Source of the DNA: Candidatus Rokuibacteriota bacterium | GTDB taxonomy: Bacteria > Methylomirabilota > Methylomirabilia > Rokubacteriales > CSP1-6 | Direction of reading: 5' to 3' | Length of the DNA stretch: 53,536 bases | Assembly (NCBI GenBank): GCA_003220615.1 | Contig: QHTB01000179.1 | Span: forward strand, 1 to 53,536 | In this document: piece by piece, positions 7,759 through 16,611 of the stretch | Numbering within the stretch: position 1 is the stretch's first letter | Layout of the letters: every line of letters starts with the position of its first letter | Made by a program: the position numbers and the translations under genes | Notes under the pieces: model-generated | The model's database searches: none | What the model saw: only the letters and a program-made list of their open reading frames with translations | Told to the model about the DNA's origin: nothing

Positions 7759-8805
7759 CTAGGCCACGCGCTTCCCGTTCCGCGCTCGACGGACGCGCTC
7801 GATCGCCGCGACGGCCAGCGCAACCTCGGCGGCGGTCTTCGCCGCCTCCGGGGCGCTGGTGGCGACGCGCCGCAGCGGCGTCCGTCCGAGGAGGAAACCG
7901 CCGACCGCGGCCAGCGCGGCGACCTCGTAACGCGGGCGTGTCGGAGGAACGCCGACACCGACGTCGGTCACGGGCTTCAACGCCTGTTCGCGACGGCGCG
8001 CGTAGACGTGCGCGAACTCCGCGCCGAGGAAGAGGATCTGCGCCGAGTAGTACACCCACACGAGAACGATCACCAGGGAGCCGGCCGCACCATAGGCGGA
8101 AGCCATGCCGCTCTTGCCCAGGTAGAGACCGATGATGAACTTACCGGCGGAGAAGAGCAGCGAGGCGACGGCGGCTCCCAGCCACACGTCGCGCCACCCG
8201 ATCTTCGCGTCGGGCAAGATCTTGAAGATCATCGCGAACAGCACCGTGATGACGCCGAAGGAGACCAGGAAGTTCACGCCGTGGAGCAGAGAGGGCGACA
8301 CGTACCGAGCGGTGACCGAGCCCAGGGCAGCCAGGGCTGCGCTGATCACTAGCGATACCAGCAGCAGGAACCCGATCCCGACGAAGAGGGTGAACGAGAG
8401 GAAGCGGTCCCTCAGCATACGAAGGAGCCCACGGGACCTGGGCTGGACCTTCCAGATGGTGTTCAAGGCATCCTGGAGCTCGACGAAGGCCCCGGTCGCG
8501 CCGAAGACCAGGGCGGCCACACCCATCATCGTGGCGACCACCCCACCCGGGCGATCGGCTGCCGCGTTGGCGATCATCGCCCGGATCGCTCCGGCACCCT
8601 CGGGCCCGACCAGGTTGCGGATCTCGTGCATCAGGCGGCCCTCGGCCATGCGCTGACCGAAGAAGATTCCGGCCACCCCGATGGCGATCACCAGCACCGG
8701 GGCGAGCGAGAAAACCGTGTAGTACGCGAGGGCGGCGCCCATCCGCGGCGCTCGGTCCTCACTCCACTCGCTGAACGTCTCCTTGAGAAAGTCCCAGACG
8801 CGCAT
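7759..8805 (-). CDS. YihY/BrkB-family inner-membrane protein
   Basis: A 348-residue protein with about six membrane segments and the family phrases RAPRMGAALAYYTVFSLAPVL near the start and SAYGAAGSLVIVLVWVYYSAQI at about 225-245, followed by LFLGAEFAHVYARR. The family was once mislabelled as RNase BN; its function is still unsettled, with proposed transport roles. The last 80 residues are Ala-rich with a basic end (RVRRARNGKRVA) and look like a less conserved cytoplasmic tail. It is transcribed away from the histidine kinase at 8910, so both promoters must share the 104 bases between them. Confidence 0.9.
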   Translation of the reverse strand: MRVWDFLKETFSEWSEDRAPRMGAALAYYTVFSLAPVLVIAIGVAGIFFGQRMAEGRLMHEIRNLVGPEGAGAIRAMIANAAADRPGGVVATMMGVAALVFGATGAFVELQDALNTIWKVQPRSRGLLRMLRDRFLSFTLFVGIGFLLLVSLVISAALAALGSVTARYVSPSLLHGVNFLVSFGVITVLFAMIFKILPDAKIGWRDVWLGAAVASLLFSAGKFIIGLYLGKSGMASAYGAAGSLVIVLVWVYYSAQILFLGAEFAHVYARRREQALKPVTDVGVGVPPTRPRYEVAALAAVGGFLLGRTPLRRVATSAPEAAKTAAEVALAVAAIERVRRARNGKRVA

Positions 8806-8909
8806 CGTTGTACTCTCGATTCAGCAGTGCAAGGGCCACGCCCTCGGATGATCGCCACGCTCCGTTCGTAGCGCTTCTGTAGCTTTTACAGCAGCCTGTC
8901 AGACATCGC

Positions 8910-11711
8910 TTGCGCCGCGGGCACGCGTTCGTTACGCTCACCAACCTCGTGACTGGTTATCTCGTCGCGATCGGTTGCGTCGTCGCTGCCACGGTGATCC
9001 GCATCGCGCTCAATCCCCTCTGGGACGTGCACCTGCCGTTCTTCACGTTCTTTCCGGCGGTGGTCGGGGCCGCCTGGTACGGCGGCTTCATGCCGGGCAT
9101 CGTGGCGAGTCTGCTGTCCGCCGCCGCGGTCGACTTTTTCTGGTTGCATCCGATCAACCAGTTCGGCGTCAGCGCCCCCGCCGAGATCCTGGCACTCGTT
9201 CTCTTCGTGTCCGTCGGCGTTGGAGTCTCCGTGCTCTCCGAATTGCTTCACCGCTCCCGCCGGCGGTTGGCCGTGGCCCAGCGCGAGCGGCTCAGCCTGG
9301 CGCAGGAGCGACTGGCGCTCCTCGACTCCACCGGCCAGGCGATCCTGGGCGTCGACCTCGACGGCCGTTGTATCTTTGCCAACCGCGCCTGCGCCGAGAT
9401 GCTCGGCGGGAGCCCATCGAGCGTGCTGGGGCGCGACGTGCGCGAGCTCGTGCCCGACCACCGGGGTGAGCGCTCGCCCTCTCTGCGAGAGCAGATCATT
9501 CACCGGAGCGACGGCGCGTCCTTTCTGGCCGAGTCCTGGGCTCACCCGATCTTCGTCGAGGGGCGCATGACCGGCACGGTGGTCGCGCTGACCGATCTCA
9601 CCGAGCGCCGCCGCGCCGAGCTGGAGCGCCGCGAGATCGCGGCGCGGGAGCGGCTCGCGGTGGAAACAGGGCGGCTCGGCCTGTGGGAGTACGACGTCGC
9701 GACCGATCGGGCCACGTGGTCGGAGCGCATGGATTCGATCCTCGGGTCGGTCGACGCACCGATGACGCGGGCGTCGTTTCTGGCCCGGGTCGATCCCCGC
9801 GATCGCCGTCGGATCGAGGCCGCCATCAGGCGCGCGCTCACCATCAACGACGCGGCCGAGTACGAGATCGAGTATCGCGTGCAGCCCGGCGACGGCGCCG
9901 GCCCGCGCTGGGTGGCGGCGCGGGCCACCACGCTCCGCGATCAGAGCGGCCGTCCCGTCCGCATGATCGGCGCCATGATGGACATCACCGAGCGGAAGCG
10001 GATCGAGGAGGAGCTGCGCCGGCTCCTCACGGCCGAGCACGAGGCCCGCGAGCAGGCCGAGGCCGCCGCGACCACGCTGCGGAAGCTCCAGCTGGTCACC
10101 GACCACGCCCTCTCTCAACTCGGCTTGCACGAGCTCCTGGTCGAGCTGATGCGGCGGATCCGCGAGGTCCTGGCCTGCGACACGGCCACGGTGTTGCTGT
10201 GGGACGAGAGCCGGCGGGGGCTGCGCCCGATCGAATCGGAGGGCCTCCACGAGGAGCTCTTCGAGGACCTCTGCATTCCGCTGGGCACCGGCGTGGCCGG
10301 GTCCATCGCGGAGAGCGCGGGCGGCCTGATCTTCAACGACCTCGCCGACGTCGAGGTCGTGAGTCCGTTCCTGCGCAAGCGCGTGCGCTCGCTGGTCGGG
10401 GTGCCGCTGCGCTCGGGTGACACACTCGTCGGCGTGCTCCACGTCGGGGCCGCGACGCCGCGCGTCTTCACGGAGGCGGACCTCGATTTCCTCCGGCGCG
10501 TCGCCGACCGCGCGGTGCTCGCCATCGATCGTGCGCACCTGGCGGAGAGCGAGCGCCACGCGCGGGCGGAGGCCGAACAGGCCAATCGCTCCAAGGACGA
10601 GTTCCTGGCCGTGCTCTCGCACGAGCTCCGGACCCCGCTGACCGCGATGCTGGGCTGGGTGAAGCTGCTCCGCGCCGGTCGGGTGAGCCCGGCGCAGACC
10701 GAGCGGGCGCTCGAGAGCATCGAGCGCAACACGCGACTGCAGGCCCGGCTCATCGAGGACCTGCTCGATCTCTCGCGGGCCATCACCGGCAAGCTCCTGC
10801 TCGACCTCCGCCCGGTCGCCCTCGGCCCGATTGTCCAGGACGCCGCCGAGTCGCTCGCCGGCGCCGCCGCCGAGAAGGGCGTGAAGCTCACCGTCGCACC
10901 GGATCCCGCGACAGTGCGCGGCGATGCGCTTCGCCTCGGCCAGGTGGTGACGAACCTCGTGGGCAACGCGGTGAAGTTCACGCCGGCGGGGGGCGACATC
11001 ACGGTGCGCCTCGAGCGGGTGGGCAACGACGCGTGCCTCACGGTGCGCGACACCGGTTTCGGCATCGACCCCGATCTGCTCCCCCACATCTTCGACCGCT
11101 TCCGCCAGGCCGATGCCGGCGGCAGCCGGCGTCAGGCCGGACTCGGCCTCGGTCTCGCGATCGTGCGCAACCTCGTCGAGCTGCACGGTGGCACCGTGAG
11201 GGTCGAGAGCGACGGCCCTGGGCGCGGGGCCACGTTCACGGTGACGCTACCGTTGGCCGCCGAGACGACCGCCGGTGAGACCGGGCTCGAGACGGTGGAG
11301 GTTGCCGCCGATGGACTTCGGCTCGATGGGGCCCGCGTGCTCCTGGTCGACGACGATGCGGATTCGCTGGAGCTGCTCTCTGCGGTGCTCCGCCAGCACG
11401 GTGCCGACGTGATGGCCGTGGGTGATGTGGCGGCGGCGCTCGACGGCCTGTCCACGAGGCGATTCGACGTGTTGATCAGCGACCTGTCGATGCCGGGCCG
11501 CAGCGGCTTCGATCTGATCCGCGAAGTGCGGCAGGCGCTGCCGCCGCCCGCGTCACGGATCCCGGCGGTCGCGGTGACGGCGCTGACGCGTCCCGAGGAT
11601 CGCCAGCGCGCGCTCGGCGCGGGCTTCGACGCCTTCCTCACGAAGCCGGTGGACCCGCACGCCTTCGTGCGCGTCGCCGTGTCGGTAGCGGCCAGCTCCG
11701 AAAGCGCCTAG
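8910..11711 (+). CDS. Hybrid sensor histidine kinase (DUF4118, PAS, PAS, GAF, HisKA, HATPase, receiver)
   Basis: A 933-residue hybrid kinase. Order: KdpD-type four-span membrane module (about 12-105, with FFTFFPAVVGAAWYGGF); a PAS domain (about 130-230); a second PAS with a PAC end (GAMMDITERKR, about 245-365); a GAF domain (about 395-545); a HisKA helix with phospho-His571 in SHELRTPLT; an ATP-binding domain with N box NLVGNAVKFTP, DTGFGIDP and GLGLAIV; a C-terminal receiver with Asp858 in ISDLSMPG and KPVDP. It should autophosphorylate on His571 and pass phosphate to Asp858 or to the neighbour receiver. The start is TTG at 8910 or GTG at 8949. Its stop overlaps that of the opposite-strand response regulator. 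Confidence 0.92.
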   Translation: MRRGHAFVTLTNLVTGYLVAIGCVVAATVIRIALNPLWDVHLPFFTFFPAVVGAAWYGGFMPGIVASLLSAAAVDFFWLHPINQFGVSAPAEILALVLFVSVGVGVSVLSELLHRSRRRLAVAQRERLSLAQERLALLDSTGQAILGVDLDGRCIFANRACAEMLGGSPSSVLGRDVRELVPDHRGERSPSLREQIIHRSDGASFLAESWAHPIFVEGRMTGTVVALTDLTERRRAELERREIAARERLAVETGRLGLWEYDVATDRATWSERMDSILGSVDAPMTRASFLARVDPRDRRRIEAAIRRALTINDAAEYEIEYRVQPGDGAGPRWVAARATTLRDQSGRPVRMIGAMMDITERKRIEEELRRLLTAEHEAREQAEAAATTLRKLQLVTDHALSQLGLHELLVELMRRIREVLACDTATVLLWDESRRGLRPIESEGLHEELFEDLCIPLGTGVAGSIAESAGGLIFNDLADVEVVSPFLRKRVRSLVGVPLRSGDTLVGVLHVGAATPRVFTEADLDFLRRVADRAVLAIDRAHLAESERHARAEAEQANRSKDEFLAVLSHELRTPLTAMLGWVKLLRAGRVSPAQTERALESIERNTRLQARLIEDLLDLSRAITGKLLLDLRPVALGPIVQDAAESLAGAAAEKGVKLTVAPDPATVRGDALRLGQVVTNLVGNAVKFTPAGGDITVRLERVGNDACLTVRDTGFGIDPDLLPHIFDRFRQADAGGSRRQAGLGLGLAIVRNLVELHGGTVRVESDGPGRGATFTVTLPLAAETTAGETGLETVEVAADGLRLDGARVLLVDDDADSLELLSAVLRQHGADVMAVGDVAAALDGLSTRRFDVLISDLSMPGRSGFDLIREVRQALPPPASRIPAVAVTALTRPEDRQRALGAGFDAFLTKPVDPHAFVRVAVSVAASSESA

Positions 11712-12094
11712 CCTCGGTCGACGAATCCGCGAACGTCGTCGCACAACGACACCGGATCGACCGGCTTGCGGATGAGCCCATTGAAGCCGGCGCGCAAGAT
11801 CTCCTCGTAGCCGTAGCGACGCGCGTGTGCGGTGACCGCGATGACGGGCAATCCTTCGCCCGCCTGCGGTCGCAGTGACCGGACCTGATCCAGCAGCCAG
11901 AAGCCGTCCTCCTCGGGCATCGCCAGATCGCTGAGCACGATGTCCGGGCCGTACCGAACGACGGCCTGCAGGCCTTCGCGAGCGGTGTTCGACACCATCA
12001 CGGCCGCGCCGCAGAGCTCGAGCGCGACGCGCATCATGTCGAGCGTGTCGATGTGGTCGTCCACGACGAGCACACGGAGTCCGGAAAGGTCCAC
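11708..12094 (-). CDS. Single-domain response regulator (CheY-like)
   Basis: A 128-residue receiver with no output domain, starting at a GTG. Acid pocket VVDDH, phospho-acceptor Asp56 in LSDLAMPEEDGF, Thr in VIAVTAHA and Lys in LIRKPVDP are all present, so it should be phosphorylatable. It is tail-to-tail with the hybrid kinase; the two stops share a CTAG. It resembles the kinase's own receiver in several phrases (SDLxMP, GF, KPVDP), which suggests a duplication or a phosphorelay partner. With no DNA-binding domain it would act by protein contact. Confidence 0.9.
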   Translation of the reverse strand: MDLSGLRVLVVDDHIDTLDMMRVALELCGAAVMVSNTAREGLQAVVRYGPDIVLSDLAMPEEDGFWLLDQVRSLRPQAGEGLPVIAVTAHARRYGYEEILRAGFNGLIRKPVDPVSLCDDVRGFVDRG

Positions 12095-12204
12095 GCTCAG
12101 GCGGGCCTTGCGCAGGGAGTGGGCATTGGCGCAAAAGGATCACGCGTCGAATTCGCGAACGCAACCCCAGAATCCGGTGGCGAAAGTTTTTACCTACACA
12201 ACCC

Positions 12205-13434
12205 TCAGGCGACGGAGCCGCCGCCCGCGCCGCGAGCCGGCGGCCGCAGCCGATGATCCGCGAGCTTGTAGAGGAGCGAGCGATAGCTGATGCCCAGGAT
12301 CCGGGCGGCGTGCAGGCGATTCCAGCCGGCGCGCTCGAGGGCGGCGAGCAGCACGGCGCGCTCGGCTTCGCGTGCGGCCTCTCGCGAGATCTCCTTGAGC
12401 CCGCGCACCTCGGCGTCGGTGGCGCGGCCTGACATGGCGCCGTCGAGCGCGACGCGCGCCCTCGCGCGGGACCGGAGCTCGTCGGCGACGTGATCGTCGC
12501 TCCCGAGCACGGCGATCCGCCGCATCATGTTCTCGAGCTCCCGCACGTTGCCCGGCCAGTCGTAGCCGCGGAAGAGCTCGAGGGTCGCGGCGCTCACGGC
12601 CGCCGGCTGCCCGTACTCGGTGACGAAGCGACGCTGGAAGTACTCGACGAGCGCGGGAATGTGCTCCGGCCGCTCGCGCAAAGGTGGGATACGGATCTCG
12701 ACGACGTTGAGTCGATAGTAGAGGTCCTGGCGGAACTCGCCCGCCTCGACCGCTGATTCCAGATCGCGGTTGGTGGCGGCGAGCACGCGGACGTCGCAGC
12801 GGATGGGCTGGGCACCGCCGATGCGAAAGAACTCGCCGTCCTGGAGGACGTGAAGGAGCTTCGGCTGAAGCTCCGGCGGGAGCTCGCCCACCTCGTCGAG
12901 GAGCAACGTGCCGCCGTCGGCGTGCTCGAAGCGCCCGCGCTTGCGCGCCTCGGCGCCGGTGAAGGCGCCGCGCTCGTAACCGAACAGCTCGGCTTCGAGC
13001 AGCTCGGACGGGAGCGCCGCGCAGTTGATCTTCACGAAGGGTCGAGTGCGGCGCAGTGACGAGTCGTGGACGTCGCGGGCGACCAGCTCCTTGCCCACTC
13101 CGGTCTCTCCGCGCAGGACGACCGTCGCGCCGGTCGGCGCGACCTTGGCGACCGCGTCCCGGACAACCCGCATCGACTCGCTCTCGTAGAGCGGCGGTGG
13201 CGGCCCGGATTTCCGCCGTGACGCCAGAGACCCGAGCAAGACGCCGACGCCCGGCATCCACTGGAGCGCGATCAAGGCGTCGTCGTGATGCTCGAAGAGG
13301 AGTCTCGCGAAGCGCCGGGAAAAGAACATGGCGGGAACGGCCAGCGCGACCGCCCCCGCACCCAGCCACGTCCCACGCCCACGGAGCTTCAAGGTTCCGC
13401 GCCGCAATTTCGAGGCCGCACCTCTCAGCTTCAT
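12205..13434 (-). CDS. Membrane-anchored sigma-54-dependent transcriptional activator
   Basis: A 409-residue bacterial enhancer-binding protein. In place of the usual receiver the first 75 residues hold a basic head and one or two hydrophobic segments (GAGAVALAVPAMFF and ALQWMPGVGVLLGSL), so it may sit in the membrane. The AAA+ core is complete: Walker A GETGVGKE (109-116), sigma-54 contact loop GAFTGA (156-161), Walker B LLLDEV (177-182), arginine-finger region [11 protein letters not shown]. The C-terminus is a Fis-type helix-turn-helix (RAGWNRLHAARILGISYR). It would hydrolyse ATP to open sigma-54 promoters. No phosphorylation site is present, so signal input must differ from NtrC. Confidence 0.92.
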   Translation of the reverse strand: MKLRGAASKLRRGTLKLRGRGTWLGAGAVALAVPAMFFSRRFARLLFEHHDDALIALQWMPGVGVLLGSLASRRKSGPPPPLYESESMRVVRDAVAKVAPTGATVVLRGETGVGKELVARDVHDSSLRRTRPFVKINCAALPSELLEAELFGYERGAFTGAEARKRGRFEHADGGTLLLDEVGELPPELQPKLLHVLQDGEFFRIGGAQPIRCDVRVLAATNRDLESAVEAGEFRQDLYYRLNVVEIRIPPLRERPEHIPALVEYFQRRFVTEYGQPAAVSAATLELFRGYDWPGNVRELENMMRRIAVLGSDDHVADELRSRARARVALDGAMSGRATDAEVRGLKEISREAAREAERAVLLAALERAGWNRLHAARILGISYRSLLYKLADHRLRPPARGAGGGSVA

Positions 13435-13500
13435 GGCGGCCGGGAGGTGTGCAGGAGTGATGCCGGCGACTCGCGGTGGCGTTCGGGAGTCAGCGCGTGC

Positions 13501-13713
13501 TCAGGCAGCCTCTTCCACGTTGCCCGCGGTGAGGGCCGCCAGCCGCGTGCATCCAGCAGAGTACGCGTCGTCAGCCGAGGGATAGTCTTGCCGCCCCGCC
13601 CCCGACTCCACCAGCGTATGGGTTCGCGTGTGACGGATCTCCCAGGACCACGAGAAATCCAGCAAGTTCAGGCGGACTTCGACGGTCAGATCTGCGGTCA
13701 CGTCGGCGCTCAT
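13501..13713 (-). CDS. Small hypothetical protein
   Basis: A 70-residue protein chosen from the ATG at 13713; the frame is open further upstream, but that part is Arg/Ser-rich and antisense to the hemerythrin gene. It has two strand-like stretches (TADLTVEVRLNLLDFSWSWEI and an RHTRTHTLVESG turn) and an Ala-rich end (YSAGCTRLAALTAGNVEEAA). No family is recognised. A weak purine run (GAGGG) stands before the start. It is divergent from the hemerythrin gene. Confidence 0.5.
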   Translation of the reverse strand: MSADVTADLTVEVRLNLLDFSWSWEIRHTRTHTLVESGAGRQDYPSADDAYSAGCTRLAALTAGNVEEAA

Positions 13714-13831
13714 GGGGCCCTCGGTGGTGCAATTGGGCGGCCAGCGGCGCCGCGGGTTCCTTTCAGCGTCGCCGGAACGCGACGTGCAGCGTGGCAGCGG
13801 AGAAGATCGCCGCGAAAGGAGACACCGCATC

Positions 13832-14293
13832 ATGGATCCGGTGAAGCTGCTCAAGAAACAGCATCGCGAAGTGGAAGCCCTCTTCAAGAGAGTCGGAAAG
13901 GCGGAAGGGGCGCCCGAGCGGCGCCGTCTGATGGACGAGATCGGCGCCAAGCTCACGTTGCACACGAAGATCGAGGAAGAGATCTTCTACCCCGCCCTGC
14001 GCGAAGTGCCATCGAAGAAAGCGGAGGAGATGGTCCTCGAGGCGTACGAGGAGCATCACGTGGTCAAGCTCGTGCTGGCCGAGTTGCCCACGGTCGACCC
14101 CGAGGACGAGCGCTTCGAGGCGAAGATGACCGTGCTCGAAGAGCTGGTCGAGCACCACGTCGAGGAAGAAGAAGACGAGATGTTCAAGCTCGCCGACAAG
14201 ATCGACCACGACGAGCTCGAGTCCCTGGGCGAGCGCATGGCCCAGGAAGCCGAGCAGGCCGAAGCAGCTCCGCGCAACAGGCACGCCGCCTGA
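13832..14293 (+). CDS. Hemerythrin-like (HHE) cation-binding protein
   Basis: A 153-residue four-helix protein. The di-iron ligands can be placed: His11 (KKQHREV), His44 and Glu48 (LHTKIEEEIFYP), His75/76 (YEEHHVVKL), His108/109 with Glu112/113 (VEHHVEEEED). This is the standard hemerythrin HHE layout. Members bind oxygen, nitric oxide or iron, and many act in stress responses. The start is the ATG at 13832, with AAAGGAGA at a good distance; the frame runs further upstream without a ribosome site. The C-terminus is acidic and Ala/Glu-rich. A strong hairpin lies 10 bases after the stop. Confidence 0.92.
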   Translation: MDPVKLLKKQHREVEALFKRVGKAEGAPERRRLMDEIGAKLTLHTKIEEEIFYPALREVPSKKAEEMVLEAYEEHHVVKLVLAELPTVDPEDERFEAKMTVLEELVEHHVEEEEDEMFKLADKIDHDELESLGERMAQEAEQAEAAPRNRHAA

Positions 14294-14302
14294 CAGACAC
14301 GA

Positions 14303-14332
14303 TCGGGGGTTACGGCGATCCGTAACCCCCGA
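14303..14332 (+). terminator. Intrinsic-type hairpin after the hemerythrin gene
   Basis: A perfect 13-bp stem (arms 14303-14315 and 14320-14332) around a CGAT loop, starting 10 bases past the hemerythrin stop. No T-run follows, as with the other hairpins in this window. Termination is inferred from position and stem strength. Confidence 0.72.
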
Positions 14333-14459
14333 CCCGATGGTCAAGGTTTCGAAAGCTTGCCGGTGCTCCCGAATGAGCGTGCTAGCGTGCTTTGATGGGC
14401 TGTTGCACGAGTCGAATAGCTTCGGGATGCCGGGACAACGTCAATCGTAGGCGTCCCGG

Positions 14460-15158
14460 TTGAGCCGAACACGATTCGTCGCGCGCGTGATGTGGTCGAC
14501 GCCCCTGTTGGTGACGCTGGTCGTTGCGCCGACGACCCCGGGGCGCGGTGAGTCGAGCCTCGGGGTCACGGGAGGGCTGACGCTCAGCGGCGACCAGGAC
14601 GTGAAGATCGTTGAACCTCGCGTGGGCAGCACGGAATCGCACGACGTGAGGGCTGCGCTCGGCCCGGTCGGCGGCACGACCGCCTCGCTCTGGCTGACTC
14701 ACTTCGGGCTGCAGGTCGATGGCCTCTACTGGGGGACGTCGACGCCGGGCGTCCTGCCCCGCTCGTTGAAGGCGGTGCGCGTCGGTCAGGATCGCGGCGC
14801 GGTCCTGGGGAGCTTCACCGGGCGCGTCTTCCTGGATGGGCCGGGGGAAAAGTTCGCGTACGGCGGGTTGGGATGCGGGCTGGTGGCGATTGGCGTACAT
14901 CCGGGCCAGACCAACGTCGTGCCTGCCCTCGGGGCGCTTCTCGGCGTCGCTCTCCCGATCACGTCGCGCCTTCGCCTCCGAGCCGAGGCCCGGTACCTGC
15001 TCACCCATGACAACATGGACCCGAGGAACGCACACGGCCTCAGCACCGAGGTGTCCGGCAGCCGCGGCCCCAATCCTGGCCGCGCCGTCTTCGGGCCGCA
15101 TTTCGACACGGAGTTCGTTCCGCTTCTCATCGGCCTCGATTACGTGTTCCAGCCCTGA
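14460..15158 (+). CDS. Predicted outer-membrane beta-barrel protein
   Basis: A protein of up to 232 residues with a signal peptide (WSTPLLVTLVVAPTTPGRG) and alternating strand-like segments (LTHFGLQVDGLYWG, GALLGVALPITSRLRLRAEARYL), ending with a C-terminal aromatic strand (LLIGLDYVFQP), typical of small outer-membrane barrels. The TTG at 14460 is the furthest start; the ATG at 14490 gives a cleaner signal peptide. No clear ribosome site was found for either. The barrel is followed 29 bases later by a lipoprotein gene on the same strand, so both are probably one unit acting at the outer membrane. Ligand unknown. Confidence 0.68.
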   Translation: MSRTRFVARVMWSTPLLVTLVVAPTTPGRGESSLGVTGGLTLSGDQDVKIVEPRVGSTESHDVRAALGPVGGTTASLWLTHFGLQVDGLYWGTSTPGVLPRSLKAVRVGQDRGAVLGSFTGRVFLDGPGEKFAYGGLGCGLVAIGVHPGQTNVVPALGALLGVALPITSRLRLRAEARYLLTHDNMDPRNAHGLSTEVSGSRGPNPGRAVFGPHFDTEFVPLLIGLDYVFQP

Positions 15159-15187
15159 CGGGATCGACCTTCTCCAAGGAGAGCGGC

Positions 15188-15724
15188 ATGCGCCACAGAT
15201 CGGTTTCGATCGCAGCGTCCTTGATCGGCGTCCTGCTCCTCGCCGGGTGCGCGACGCACGGTTCCGGGTTCCGGCCGGTCGCGAAGATTCCGAGAGGCAT
15301 GGCGGTGATCTACATCTACCGGACTCCGGAGTTCGCCGGCGAGGCCTTGAGCTACGACGTCAAGGCCCACGACAAGGTCGTCACGACCTTGCGCAACGGT
15401 GGCTATTATCCGTACGTCGTGAGGCCGGGCCTGGTGGAGCTGTGGGCCCGCACCGCATCACGACAGTCGTCCTACCGTCACACGACTCCGGCTCCGGAGC
15501 GCGCGAATCCCGATCTCCTGCGCTTCAAGGCCATCGACGATGCGGCGAAGTCAGCCGTGACACTGGACGTCAAGGCAGGCCAGGTCTATTACGTCAAAGG
15601 CGAGGCCGGCGTCAGGTACTTCGTCGGCCGGCCACGCCTGCAGGTGGTCTCCCCTGAGCAGGGAGCAGGTGAGATCCGGCAGTGCACCCTGATCCGCGAC
15701 GAGACGCGCGAGGCACGAGACTGA
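15188..15724 (+). CDS. Lipoprotein of the DUF2846 type
   Basis: A 178-residue lipoprotein: signal peptide with lipobox LLAGC (Cys at about residue 21). The mature part has the phrases MAVIYIYRTPEF, VVTTLRNGGYYPYVV and AGQVYYVKGEAG, which resemble the DUF2846 group of small envelope lipoproteins. Function of that group is unknown. A CAAGGAGAG ribosome site precedes the ATG. It is co-directional with the outer-membrane barrel just upstream and convergent with the secreted protein at 15735. Confidence 0.8.
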   Translation: MRHRSVSIAASLIGVLLLAGCATHGSGFRPVAKIPRGMAVIYIYRTPEFAGEALSYDVKAHDKVVTTLRNGGYYPYVVRPGLVELWARTASRQSSYRHTTPAPERANPDLLRFKAIDDAAKSAVTLDVKAGQVYYVKGEAGVRYFVGRPRLQVVSPEQGAGEIRQCTLIRDETREARD

Positions 15725-15734
15725 ACGGCGCGCC

Positions 15735-16511
15735 TCACTTCGGCCACTCGACCGGCGTCAACTCGATCCGCCAGACCGGACCATTCATGTACATCGCACC
15801 CTGAAATCGCGCGAAGGCCGGAACGTCACCGGCCATCAACCAGTAGCGTAGATCGGGCGGGTCCTTGCCGACCACCGATGCGAGCACGCCGGTCAGCCCG
15901 CCGATCTCCAGCTTGACGAGATAGCGCCAGGCCGTCTTCGTGATCGGTCCGACCCGTATCGTGTCCTCACCCTCGTGGATCAGCTCCATCTTGATGAGTC
16001 GGGGCTTCGGGCCGAAGACCGCCATTTGGCCCGAGACGCCGGCTCCCGGAGCGGAATTCTTGAGCAACACCAGGGTCATGCCGTTGTAGAGATCGGCCGG
16101 CATGTCGAACGGGCCGCTCGCCTCCTTGACCTCGTCACCTTTTTTATCCTGGATTCGCGCCTGGAAACGGCCGCTGCCGCGGTCGAAGGAAACCTCGCTC
16201 GTCGGGAACGACGGACCACGCTGCACGTGCCGGAAGGCTTCGAGCCGGAACACTTTTTCTTGCGAGTAGGTCACGTGCTCGTCCCAGAGTGAGCCATCGG
16301 CGAAGTTCAAGGTCAGATGCCCGTGCACGAGTCCCCCGCTGCATCGTTGAGCCATCTCGCCGTGTGCGAGTGCTTTTCCACTCATCGTCCGCAGAACCAG
16401 GAAGCCCCGCGTGTGGCCTTCGACCATCCGAACGTTGACTGAACCCGCCTCGAGCGACGAGGTACCGAACAGCGTCGCCATGACGAGCGTGGCCCAAACC
16501 ATCATCTTCAT
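15735..16511 (-). CDS. Secreted protein of unknown function
   Basis: A 258-residue protein from the ATG at 16511, with a signal peptide (MKMMVWATLVMATLFGTSSLEA). The mature chain is beta-rich (HGHLTLNFADGSLWDEHVTY, FDRGSGRFQARIQD, VWRIELTPVEW) and includes FDMPADLYNGMTLVLLKN. The pattern recalls DUF3108-like or lipid-carrier-like periplasmic proteins, but the match is weak. An in-frame ATG at 16544 lies too close to a predicted sigma-54 promoter at 16560-16575, whose start site would fall near 16549, so 16511 is preferred. Confidence 0.75.
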   Translation of the reverse strand: MKMMVWATLVMATLFGTSSLEAGSVNVRMVEGHTRGFLVLRTMSGKALAHGEMAQRCSGGLVHGHLTLNFADGSLWDEHVTYSQEKVFRLEAFRHVQRGPSFPTSEVSFDRGSGRFQARIQDKKGDEVKEASGPFDMPADLYNGMTLVLLKNSAPGAGVSGQMAVFGPKPRLIKMELIHEGEDTIRVGPITKTAWRYLVKLEIGGLTGVLASVVGKDPPDLRYWLMAGDVPAFARFQGAMYMNGPVWRIELTPVEWPK

Positions 16512-16559
16512 GGTCAAGCGCTTTGCCCGGTGTGCAATCGGCATCGTCTTATGACGATC

Positions 16560-16575
16560 AGCAACGGCCGTGCCG
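16560..16575 (-). promoter_or_regulatory. Candidate sigma-54 (-24/-12) promoter
   Basis: On the minus strand the bases read CGGCAC, five bases, TTGCT, which matches the sigma-54 consensus TGGCAC-N5-TTGCW at all but the first base. It points at the secreted protein gene (start 16511), giving a leader of about 38 bases. Confidence 0.5.
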
Positions 16576-16611
16576 TCGAAGCCGATCGAACGCCGCCGTG
16601 AAGGTGTGAAC

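Noticed and set aside
8886..11186. 766-codon minus-strand frame opposite the hybrid kinase
   Set aside because: Composition (Arg, Glu, His, Gln rich) is typical of the shadow frame in GC-rich genes; the kinase on plus has full motifs.
13728..13743. Sigma-54-like TGGCCG-N5-TTGCA on minus before the small gene at 13501
   Set aside because: Two changes in the -24 box, and the start site would lie only a few bases from the ATG.
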